A DNA stretch of 64,000 nucleotides from Chlamydomonas reinhardtii (lineage: Eukaryota; Chlorophyta; Chlorophyceae; Chlamydomonadales; Chlamydomonadaceae). The notes under the pieces were generated by a model. The model ran no database searches. It worked only from the letters and a program-made list of their open reading frames with translations, and was not told the origin of the DNA. Shown here piece by piece: positions 33,651 to 43,367 of this stretch. Made by a program: the position numbers and the translations under genes. Each line of letters begins with the position of its first letter. Positions within the stretch are counted from its first letter, which is position 1. The DNA is taken from contig NC_057014.1 in assembly GCF_000002595.2 (NCBI RefSeq), positions 1,409,593 through 1,473,592 on the forward strand, in the 5' to 3' direction.

Positions 33651-34298
33651 CTTCAGGTCTCCCTGCACTTTAGTGAACCGTCCCTGCGCCTGCAGCACGC
33701 TTTTGAACTTTGCGTCCAGCTTGGCGTTCTGCTCGCTGAACATGGCGTCCAACATAGTGCTGAACATGGCGTCCAACATAGTGTTCTGCTCGCTGAACTT
33801 GGCGTCCAGCTCGGTTTTCTGCTCGCTGAACTTGGCATCCAGCTTTGTGTTCTGCTCGCTGAACTTGGCGTCCAGCTTGGCATTCTGCTCGCTGAACTTG
33901 GCGTCCAGCTTTGTGTTCTGCTCGCTGAACTTGGCGTCCAGCTTGGCGTTCTGCTCGCTGAACTTGGCGTCCAGCTTTGTGTTCTGCTCGCTGAACTTGG
34001 CGTCCAGCTTTGTGTTCTGCTCGCTGAACTTGGCGTCCAGCTTTGTGTTCTGCTCGCTGAACTTGGCGTCCAACATAGTGTTCTGCTCGCTGAACTTGGC
34101 GTCCAGCTTGGTTATCAGCACCGCCTTCAGGAACTCTGCCAGCGCCGCCCTCCCCTGCAATGGAAATATGAGTGATGTGAGGCGCATGAAAACTGGTGCA
34201 ACGTCTTTGCAGGCTTTACTAGGGCTTCCACTCACGTCATCAGGAGCCCCGGGCTCGCCCGCCACAGCGGAAGCTGCCACTTTGAGCGTTCCGCGCAA
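32801..34298 (-). CDS. coiled-coil gene, 5' half (best copy)
   Basis: In minus-strand order: a leader exon ending near 34236 (AASAVAGEPGAPDD, GTGAGTGG donor), then an exon from 34154 with GRAALAEFLKAVLIT and about twelve TKLDAKFSEQN units. It continues with KFKSVLQAQGRFTKVQ and LLSGYLGRKLGER, and then the duplicated downstream exons (33215-33313 matches 32237-32335). The 11-residue repeat predicts a long hendecad coiled coil. Upstream of the leader no clear ATG is visible. The downstream continuation into the nuclease-like exons is inferred from the module order. Not a family I can name. Confidence 0.5.
33703..34110 (-). repeat. 33-bp coding minisatellite (11-residue repeat)
   Basis: About twelve 33-bp units encode (T/A)KLDAKFSEQN with small substitutions; one unit is shortened. 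Units are contiguous with no spacers, so it is not a CRISPR array. Confidence 0.92.
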
Positions 34299-34640
34299 TG
34301 GTTGAGCTCTCGAGCGTTGCGGCTGGATGCGCAGAGCTGTGAAGCGGCCCGCACAGCAAGATTTGCGTCAGTCCGTTTCAGCCCACGTTTGGGCGCCAGT
34401 CTTGCAAAGCGCACCTGTACAGCATCCACTGGATGGCGCGCGGTGGACGCACGAGGAGACAGCAGACGCAGGAGGGTTGACTGATAGGCGCGAGCGCGTC
34501 GTTCGCATCGGAGAGTTTACGTTCACGGCCTGTAAGAGCATGGCTACTGGGGTACTGCAGCAATGGAAGATACCGGGGGACTGCAGAGTACAGGAACGCT
34601 TGGAAGTGCTACGTGGATTCACGGAACTCGCTGTCGCGGT
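34155..34640. repeat. 5' module, copy 2
   Basis: Homologous to 28425-28960. Here it runs directly into the headless HNH copy on plus, creating a chimeric open frame (34327-34764) that I do not take for a gene. Confidence 0.6.
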
Positions 34641-35444
34641 CCGCATCTGCAAGCTGTCACCGCACAAACAACGAGACTGGAAACGCAAAGTACACGCGCG
34701 GCGCACGCCTAGCTACCTACCTATTCCACCGTTTCCTGCCGTGCTGCCTGCAGGCCGCCTGTGAAGTCCCCGCAAGGGCCGCGCACCTTCTCGGCCGCCG
34801 TGCGGCGTGAGCTGTTCAAGCGGCAGCCCGCCCCCACCTGCGGCTGGTGCGGCGAGCCCATAGTCGACGTCACGGACGCCGAGGTGGACCACGTCGTGCC
34901 GTACGCCCAAGGCGGTGCAACAACGCTCGACAACGCGCAGCTGCTGCACGCCCTGTGCAACCGGCAGCGCGGTCAGAAGCCCATGAGCGCAGCACCGGCT
35001 GCGGCGGCACAGGCTGCCGGAGGCAGGGCGGCCGGCGAGGGGCGTGAGGAGGCTGCGGCTGCACAGGCTGCGGCTGCAGCAGAGGCTGCGGCGGCAGAGG
35101 CTGCGGCGGCAGAGGCTGCGGCGGCACAGGCTGTGGCGGCGGAAAGGACGGCGGCGGCACCGGCCAAGCTGGTAAAGGCTGCGGCGGCACAGGCTGCGGC
35201 GGAAAGGGCAGCGGCAGCACAGGCGGCGTCACAGGCTGCGGCGGAAAGGGCTGCGGCGTCACATGCTGCGGTGGCAAGGGCTGCGGCGGCACAGGCTGCA
35301 GAGCACGAGGCGTCAGAGTTGAGAAAGGATGAGATAGTCAAGGGGATGGTGCTGCGGCAGGAGCTAAAGGGTACGACATGGGTGCAGTGGGGGCTGCTGG
35401 CGGCGGCGGCGGCGGGCGTGGTGCTGGTACTCGTGGCGCGGTAA
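34640..35444 (+). pseudogene. headless HNH paralogue (no DUF262 part)
   Basis: Equivalent to 21790-22735 of the DUF262-HNH gene, with the acceptor, the complete HNH motif (CGWCGEP, DHVVPYAQGG, CNRQR), an Ala-rich array about 50 residues shorter, and an intact membrane tail to the TAA at 35442-35444. All DUF262 exons are missing; the 5' module of the coiled-coil gene replaces them. The HNH frame is intact and diverged by a few percent, so it is a true paralogue and not a contig overlap. Whether it is expressed cannot be told. Confidence 0.7.
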
Positions 35445-35597
35445 TGCAGCTTGGGCCTTGCCGGCGGGACGTAGGTGGTGTGCTGTGCCACATGAGGTGT
35501 TACGCGAGTAGACGAAGGATGCGCGGTGAACGAGGGTTGAGTGCGTGCGAGCATGAGTGTGGGCATTTCGCGAAAATCAGCCCCCCAAACCCCAAAC

Positions 35598-38500
35598 CCC
35601 CGTCCCGTGAGCCATCCCCCTCTAATATGTGCGACCGAATGCAAGCCATGCTCGCGCCTATGCCGCGCCTTCTATCCACAAACTACCGCCACCTTCAACT
35701 GCCACCACCGCCGTCCATGTACCCTGCAGGTGCGCGCCATCGCGAACCACCTAGCTCTCCCGCACGGCATTGTGTGCTGTCTGTGACGTGTGGCCTGGCC
35801 GGGCGACCCGGAGTGCGAGGAGTGCGTTTCAACGATTTCAGCCCAGCTCAGCGGCACTACTCAGTTCGTGGACCATCCAGCCGCAGCACCAGCGCATCAA
35901 ACTTCGGCGGTGGTAACGTGGTATTGGTAAGGCCGTAAGGGGGGGCTGGGCACTACACGGCACGGGGCGCTGTCTTCCAACGATCATCGGTGCCTGGGCT
36001 GGGCTGGGCGCACGTCGGTCCTGGGACTGTTTTGGGACTATTTGGGACGGTTATTTCATCCCTTGCCATGTTACGTCGAGTGCTGCCACCGCGCACCCGC
36101 ACGCACCCTGCCAACGCGCCGCCAACGCTGGCGGCCAACCGCTGCGCGCCTTCGAGCTATTCTTCCAATCTTCCTGCATGGTGGCTGGGAGGCGGCGCTG
36201 GCGGCGACAGGCGGGCCGCTGCTCTGGACCACCATGGCACAGAACGTGCAGAGCCTGCGGTGAGCTGAGGGAGGAGGCCTTGGGGGGCGGGGACATCTCA
36301 TCTGACATAAGACCGCGGGGTTGGGGCAGCACATGGCAAGCTGCTCCCTGAAAGGAAGCGAAGACATCTGAGGTTGCAGGGTGCATGTCTCCCAGCCACC
36401 CCTTGTTCAGACGGGGCAGTTCCCCGGGGGCTCAACAGTGCGATTGAGGCCATCGACAAGCCGCGCTGCAGCTGTGGCTGAGCTACATGCAGAATGTGTT
36501 GCGCCAGGCTGCTGAAAAGAGCACTGGTGCCGGCACGCGTGGACAAGTCTAAGCCCTTGAGCCGTCAAGCCCAGTAGCGAGTACATAGTCGAGCACATCT
36601 TATCACTGGTTGACATCTTATCACTGGTTGACATCTTATCACTGGTGGTCAGGCTGTTCTTTGTTCTTCATCACGCACGCAGCCCTGCAAAACCCGAGCG
36701 TCATCACTGTAACGCTCTTCAATGTGTGTTACATGTGCCCGTCACTACAACATGCACCCTCACGTGCCCGCCACACTGCTTTGCGCCACATTCTCCGCTG
36801 CATCACGCGGGAATTTCATTCCGACAAGTGTTTCCGACAAGTGTTTCCCGGTCACGGGAAAAGGGGCTTAGCCCCTCCACAGTCTGAGGCCGAACAACCT
36901 CATCGCCCCAACATAGCCGGGATCGGTTTCCACAGGCACATATCCAAACCCGGTGCCTAGCAATCGCGATGCCACAGCAGAGCCAACCGCAGCCAGACGC
37001 AGCACAGTTGTCGACAGCCGCACTACTTGTCATGCCGCTACGCATGCCCTGGCCAGCCCCACCGCGGACCGCTACCTAGACACCAGCCGGCTCCTCAGCC
37101 TGCGCGCTTGCGCCGCTTTTGGCACTTTTTGTCGACGCAGGCATCAGGCAGGCACAGGCAGGCAGGCGACCTGTCCGTCACGGTCTCCTGGTCGCCTGGT
37201 CTCCCTGCGCCTCAGGGGCAAAGTTAACGCGAAGTGCTGTCCTCTGCAGACCCGTCGGCCACATCCGCATAATTCCCGCCCAAATGAATGTGAATGAAAC
37301 CTCATACAACCTGCACAACGTACACCTACGACTGGCTACATTCAGCACTCCTCACTGGCTACACGCAGCACTCCTCACTGCCAAACGAAGTCATCCTGTG
37401 CGATGGCAACTACTACTGTTGAATGTGCTTAGCATCATGGAAGGCGGTTTCCCCGCAACAAAAGCAAACAAAACTCATAAGATTACCCAGACACGATGCA
37501 CACATACGTGCAGATGTTTATGATACAGCAACGCAGCACACACATGTACTCGCGTTCCGCACCCCCACCCTCCACACACAAACACACACACGCACACAAA
37601 ACACGGTATTGTCTATCAGAAGCGGCATCGGGACACAGCAGCAAGAAGCAAGGCCCGGCGCACCTGTCGCCATGCCAGCGGTGGAGCACCCTGCGACGGC
37701 TGGTCTGCAGCACGTCCTGGGCTGAGAACACGTCCACGTCCAGCACCTGGGCAGGGCCACACGCCGGGCGCAGCTTCACAGGCTCTTGCGGTGGGTTGCC
37801 TTCCACCCTGGCCCACGCCACCACGCCGCGCGCCTTGACGTCCACGGGAAGCTGGTGCCAGAGCGTGGCCGACCGCTGGCGTATGACGTGGTAGCCGCAC
37901 AGCAGGACCATCGCCGAGCGTTTGAGCTGCGGAATGGCGGCGGACGTGCCTGTGCCACACCAGCAATGCAGTGATGGAGCTGTATGTGATGAACAGCATG
38001 CTCCCAGGGTGGCATCCGGGTGGCCAACTACCTCCGCATTACACTAGGCTGTCGCACGATCACATGATCACACACTGCTACGCCAGGGGTAACTGTCTGC
38101 TTGCGGCGAGCAAGCCTGCACCCACCCTTGCTGCTGGTCTTGGTCTCCACCAAGGTCAAGTCCGCCCAGCTGCCGGAGGCACGCAGCGATAGTCTATCCA
38201 CCTCCAACTCAGAGACGGCCGGCGACAGGCAGAAGCCGCCACTGCCACCGCCCGCGCTCGCCCCGCCACCGCTGGCCTTGCCGGCGCTCGACCCGCCGCT
38301 GTGGCTGCCACACACTGCGACCGCAGGCTGCAGGCTGCTCAGCGCCGGCATGAACAGCTCGCGTGCCAGCAACTGCCAGCGCTGGTCCGCCGTTCCGCGC
38401 ATGTACCTCTTCAGGGCACAGTAAATGGCGAGCGAGGTTTTCGCGCCGTCCGCCGGTGACGACTTGACGCTGCTAGCTGGGCCTGAGCCCTGCTGCTGCT

Positions 38501-38609
38501 GCTCCTTGTGTGATTTCCTTGTCGCCGTCGCTGCTGCTGCTGCTGCCACGGCGGCGGCGGCGGTCCACCCCCAGCAGCTTCCGTGCAGCCCCAATTAGTG
38601 CCAGCGCGT
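35598..38609. repeat. low-copy repeat block, copy C
   Basis: Nearly identical to copy A. The left junction is abrupt: it follows HNH-type 3' flank plus a short C/A-rich stretch. The right end runs into a palindrome and then a gypsy element. Confidence 0.88.
37664..38594 (-). CDS. nuclease-like gene, 3' half (copy C), PD-(D/E)XK-like signature
   Basis: Same two exons as copy A (37664-37949 and about 38126-38594) with the LEVDRLSL / [10 protein letters not shown] pair intact. Upstream, minus-strand sequence reads [19 protein letters not shown] and then Arg- and Ser-rich runs, a likely further exon of this gene, before the palindrome. Confidence 0.5.
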
Positions 38610-38681
38610 TCTCGGCCAAGTCTGGCAGCGGCGGCTCCTCCGCTTCTGCCAGACTTGGCCGAGAGCGCGCTGGCACTAATT
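38593..38681. repeat. palindrome, 36-bp arms
   Basis: Arms 38593-38628 and 38646-38681 are reverse complements with one mismatch, around a 17-bp loop. It lies between copy C and the gypsy element. Its outer sequence (ggcactaat) recurs next to gap 2. Confidence 0.93.
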
Positions 38682-38712
38682 ATGGCAGAAGCGGAGGAGC
38701 CGCCGCTGCCCG

Positions 38713-39390
38713 CCGCGCCATGCGCAAGAACGTGCCTGGCATGCTGGTGGTCGTGCGCGAAGCCAAACCCGACGTGCTGTCACGGCTCGATACCGAATCA
38801 TCTGCACCGCCAGCGTGCGCCGCACAGCTCCGCACCAACCCACCCATCTTTCCCGAGACGCCACACCTGTGCGCCACGCATACCACCCCCACCAACCCAA
38901 CTTCCCCTTCACCCACACCCACCATTCCCGAAACACAACTCAATGCACTTCTTGACGAATTCAAAGACGTGTTCGAACCTATTCAAGGGCCGCCTAAGGA
39001 CCGCGGCATCGAACACACAATCGACCTGGAACCTGGCGCAAAACCAGTGTTCTCCCGCATGTACCGCTTGGCCCCCAATGAGCGCGAAGAAGTCAGCAAG
39101 CAAGTACAAGAGCTGCTGCGGCTAGGCCTTATCCAGCCATCATCGTCGCCTTGGGGCGCGCCCATTCTGTTTGCCGCCAAGAAGGACGGTGGCCTGCGAA
39201 TGTGCATCGATTACCGTGCACTGAACAAGGTTACGGTGAAGAACCGCTACCCCATCCCCAACCCGGAGGACCTTTTTGACGCCCTGCACGGCGCTACTAT
39301 CTTCTCATCCATCGACCTGCAGTCCGGCTATCATCAAATACGCATCAACGACAAGGACAGGCAGAAAACTGCCTTCCGCACGCCCGACGT
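38713..39390 (+). mobile_element. gypsy pol fragment: pre-RT linker and start of RT
   Basis: Typical Ty3/gypsy signatures: [60 protein letters not shown]. Only the first part of the RT domain is present. Confidence 0.93.
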
Positions 39391-39394
39391 TCAA

Positions 39395-40217
39395 CCTGCG
39401 CGCATACTACCGCTCCACTGGCAAGGCTCTAGACGCCACCGCACTGCAGGCTGAGTTTAAGCGCGCGTACGGCGACCTAGAGAACCAGTCGGAACCCCAG
39501 CGCGTGCGCGAGCGCATCAGTGCCGGTGAGGCGCGCCAGACCCCCGGCATGCCTGTCTCGCAGTACGTGCAGAAGTTCACTACCCTGCTGCTCGAAGCCC
39601 CTGACATGGCCGAGGCAGACCGGATTCAGTACTTCTTTGATAACATGCTACCCAGCCTTGCGCGCGATGCCATAGTCGACGGGGACAACAAGCGCCACAA
39701 GACCCTTGCCTCCGTGATAGACGCCGCGTACGCTGCCGAGCTAGGGTACCGCATGCGCAAACGTGCCAGCGCCAGCGCCGCCGTAGCCAGCATTCCCAAA
39801 GGCACGGACAGCGACGACTGCAACAACGCTTCCAGCAGTGACGATGAGGGTTCTGACGGGGACGGGGATGCAACCGTCGCGTACGTTAAGCGCTTGCCCA
39901 ACCGCGGCAAGCCGCACACGCACAGCAAGCACGCTCCCCGCACTCACGCATTCAAGCACACTAAGCGCCCTGACCGCTATGTGCCCCTCCGCAATGCTCG
40001 CAAAACACAGGCGCTCGGACGCCTGGAGAACAAGTTCGACGCCCTGCGCGACCGCATGGGCGACGGCGCCGGCGGCTCCGCAAAGCGCCAACGCTCGGAG
40101 GAGGACAAGAGCATTGCCGGCCTGAAGACTCTCGGGTTCTGCACCAAGTGCGCCCGTGAGGACGTCAGCCGCAAGTGGAACACCTGCCGCGACCACAACC
40201 CCAAGTTTGCCGCGTAG
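39395..40217 (+). mobile_element. gypsy gag region
   Basis: Capsid-like helical segment ([20 protein letters not shown] ... VSQYVQKFTTLLLEAPDM ... IQYFFDNML), typical of Retrotrans_gag. An acidic/Ser linker, a His/Arg-rich basic stretch and a C-terminal Cys cluster (CTKCARED ... WNTCRDH) follow. Confidence 0.82.
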
Positions 40218-40409
40218 GGTGTTGCGCAGCGTGAAGGTTTAGGTGGCAGCCCCGCTGCGCAGCCATCATTTAATGAGCATGAGTCGCTAGGTAGTGGGCA
40301 GTGTACGCACCCCGCACCGCATCAGGGTTGTCAGCACCCATCGCACAAGCATACGCACGCCACGGCTGCTACGGCACCGGGCACCACGCACACGCATAAG
40401 GCAGATAGG

Positions 40410-41684
40410 ATGTTCAGTCGAGCTGAGTTCTTGAGTTTGCAAACTGCCTCAGGACGAGACTTCTCCTTTGACGCTGCGTGTAATGATGAAGGCTCCAATG
40501 CTCATTGCGCCACCTTTGCTTGTCCCAAGCGCTCGTTCTTTAAGTCAGACGTCGGCGGTCACCACGTTTGGCTCAACCCACCGCATGGTCAGCTGCAGTA
40601 CTGGGTTAAGCACTACCAGCGTTGCAAGGCAGCTAGGCCATTCGACACCAGCGCAGTGATCATCGCTCCTAAGGGCTCGCTCAGCGGCAAGCTTACCACG
40701 GGCATGACACTCCTGCAAGAATACGCCACGGGTACACCTCTCTTTGCAACGTCAGCGGACAGCAATCAGCTTGACCCTGCACCGCAGGACTTGCAAGCAT
40801 GGTACGACCCCCCGCAACAGCCCAAGCTCCGCGTGGCTAGCCCAGACAACGCCCTCATTTTCAAGTGCCGCATTGGCCACACACAGCACAAAGTCCTGAT
40901 CGATACAGGCGCATCCCACTCCATCGTTAGCAAGAACGCACTTCCCCCTGGCCTGACCGTCGCACCGCACGGCGCCAAGGAGGTAGAAGTCGCAGACGGC
41001 AAGCGCGTGACCCTTGAAGGCACCGCACAACTACCATTGCACATCCAGAAATACACCGCAGCCGTCCCAGCACTCGTCATGCCATCCCTCCTGCCCGGCG
41101 TTGACTTGATTCTGGGTATGGACTGGATGCGCGCCAACGGCGTGAAGCTAGACATCCCTAACCTTACCTGCCTGCTCACCAAGCCCGCCAACGGCAGCAC
41201 CAAGCACATACTGCTGGTTGCTGACTCGTGCAATAAGGGTTCGACAGCAGGTGGGGAGGACACGAATGCCGGCGTTGCACACATGAAGGCCATCTGCGCC
41301 ATGCTCGCCGCAACCACTCCCGACCTCATGTCCGCTAGCGCCGCCCGCCGCGCCATGCGCAAGAACGTGCCTGGCATGCTGGTGGTCGTGCGCGAAGCCA
41401 AACCCGACGTGCTGTCACGGCTCGATACCGAATCATCTGCACCGCCAGCGTGCGCCGCACAGCTCCGCACCAACCCACCCATCTTTCCCGAGACGCCACA
41501 CCTGTGCGCCACGCATACCACCCCCACCAACCCAACTTCCCCTTCACCCACACCCACCATTCCCGAAACACAACTCAATGCACTTCTTGACGAATTCAAA
41601 GACGTGTTCGAACCTATTCAAGGGCCGCCTAAGGACCGCGGCATCGAACACACAATCGACCTGGAACCTGGCGCAAAACCAGTG
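40410..41684 (+). mobile_element. gypsy pol N-terminal region: methyltransferase-like domain and protease
   Basis: The first ~120 residues (FDAACND ... HHVWLNPPHGQLQYWV) resemble phage Dam-type N6-adenine methyltransferases around their NPP motif. A retropepsin follows (VLIDTGASHSIVS ... LPGVDLILGMDWM). Then comes the same pre-RT linker as at 38713. The methyltransferase resemblance is inference from a short motif. Confidence 0.75.
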
Positions 41685-41784
41685 NNNNNNNNNNNNNNNN
41701 NNNNNNNNNNNNNNNNNNNNNNNNNNNNNNNNNNNNNNNNNNNNNNNNNNNNNNNNNNNNNNNNNNNNNNNNNNNNNNNNNNNN
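41685..41784. other. assembly gap 3 (100 N)
   Basis: Exactly 100 N; the left contig ends inside the gypsy pre-RT linker. Confidence 0.99.
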
Positions 41785-43250
41785 CGCAGAGTGCGCTGCC
41801 CTCGTGCTGTGTCATTGCTGGCGTCTGTCCAGCGGCCCTGTCGCTGGTCGTGGTTGAGGTGGGTGTCCGTAGCGGGGGTGGGGGGCGGGGGGCCAGGGGG
41901 ACAGCGAGGCGGGCGTTCAGGGGCTCAGGGCGTCTTGTTCCATCTTGTTGTCTTGTGCATCCAGGACAGCGGCGGGTTCTTCCAGGTCTTCCCATTCCAC
42001 CAGGACGCGAGGTTCGTTACCTGGGGTGAGGAGCCAGGTAGGCCGCCGGGTTTGGGGCGGTAGCGGTTGCGGGCGTAGAGGGTGAGGGAGCCGGGGGTGA
42101 TGACGGTGGGTTCCCACTGGACTCGGTAAAAGGGCGCGCCTTTGCTGGTGGTGTGCGCTATCGCTTGTTGTACTCGCTCCTGTTACCCGTATAGGGTGTT
42201 GGTGTGTGATGGGACAGGGTTCAAGGCAGGTTGGCGAGGTCCCGTATAGGGTGTTGGTGGTGGTTAGGGCTTTGGTGCGGTAGGTTTCGCTGAAGTGCTT
42301 CCATGTGTCGGACGTGGCGGCCAGGTAAGCGTCTTGTTCCTCCTGGCTGAGCTTGTGTCGGTGTGTGAACGTGGTTGGGGGCGTGGGGCCGAGGAGTAGG
42401 CGTCTGAGGTGTGCCGCGGGGTTTTGGGGCTGTGCCTGGGAGGCTAGGGGCGGTATGGATCAGGTCTGCGCATTGTGCTTCTGTAAGCGGGTCGAGTGAT
42501 GGGTCCCAGTCAAATGCTGCGGGCGCATCAGCAGGCGGTGATCCACGACCTTCAGGTTCCCTGACCATCTTAATGCAAGCCCGCTTACGTTGCTGTGTGC
42601 CTGGCCGGCGTGTTTGTGCAGGTGCATGGTTCTCGCCGGCGTGGTGTTCCTCCTCAGGCTCGGCCGCCGCGGTGGTGGCGGCGGTGGCGGCGGCAGTGGT
42701 GGCCGCGGCAGTTTCTCCGGCGTTGGCAGCCTGTCCGGTGGCGGGGGCGCGCTGGCGGAGGAAGCGGTTAAGCGTGCCCCAGTCGACGGCGGCAGGTGCG
42801 GTGTGGGCCGTGTGGAGGCCAGTGAAGGTGTGTCCATCTGGAAGAGTGCGCTGGGCAGCGGTGAGGGGGGGGGGTGCTGTTGTGGGTTTCAGCGTGGAGT
42901 GCGAGAGTGAGACGGTTGAGGGCTAGCCTGTGCCGCCTTTGGGCTCTCGGCCATGTGTCTCTTAGAGGGTTGGTATCGATGACACAGGTGCGGTCCGGAG
43001 TGAGGAGCTCGCGGAAGTCGCTGGTGAGTTCAAGGAGGGGTTGGATCTGTCGGAAGGGCAGGGCCTGTTCCGCGTCGGCGCCTAGCGGCACGGTGCATGC
43101 AAGGAGGGCCGACAAACCGTGTAGCGTACGGCAGTGTGGTATGCGCTGCCCTGTTGGGCCAGCTGCAGGCCCGCGTCTGTGATCAGCGACAGCTGTCGCA
43201 GGCTGGTATAGAAGCGGCATTGTGTGCGGAGCTGATCTGCGGGTATCTTC
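41785..43250 (-). pseudogene. coding remnant of unknown origin
   Basis: Minus-strand frames look protein-like but are interrupted: WGTLNRFLRQRAPATGQA, then an Ala/Thr-rich run, then APAAFDWDPSLDPLTEAQCA, then GAPFYRVQWEPTVITPGSL and NRYRPKPGGLPGS. Upstream is QIQPLLELTSDFRELLTP. It is probably the remains of a mobile element or decayed gene. I see no reverse transcriptase, nuclease or transposase signature. A 22-bp motif (gtatagggtgttggtg with flank) is repeated at 42188 and 42242. Confidence 0.35.
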
Positions 43251-43252
43251 AC

Positions 43253-43282
43253 ACAGCCTGACCACTAGGGTTGAATCATGCC
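43253..43282. repeat. solo TIR end, related to the element at 24556-25132
   Basis: Matches the outer ~30 bp of the right arm (25103-25132) almost exactly, at the same place relative to the shared 3' UTR sequence as in the DUF262-HNH gene. Confidence 0.7.
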
Positions 43283-43367
43283 CACACCCATGCTCGCACA
43301 CACTCAACTCTCGTTCACCACACCCTTCATCCGTTTGCGTAACACCTTATGCCGCGCAGCACACCAC

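Larger units (their letters stand above)
38700..41684 (+). mobile_element. Ty3/gypsy-type LTR retrotransposon, rearranged fossil
   Basis: The parts seen, in order, are a pol segment reaching into reverse transcriptase, a gag region, and a pol N-terminal region running again into the same pre-RT segment (38713-39052 repeats as 41345-41684) until gap 3. The order is thus circularly permuted, from a tandem arrangement or a misjoined contig. No LTRs are seen. It is broken, with at least two rearrangement joins. The repeated segment looks identical by eye, suggesting youth or an assembly effect. Confidence 0.88.

Noticed and set aside
33703-34110. Regular 33-bp repeats resembling a CRISPR array
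   Set aside because: Units are contiguous with no variable spacers and encode an in-frame 11-residue coiled-coil repeat.
34327-34764. Continuous plus frame joining the 5' module to the HNH copy as a fusion gene
   Set aside because: It ends before the HNH frame begins and crosses a rearrangement joint; no splice link is evident.
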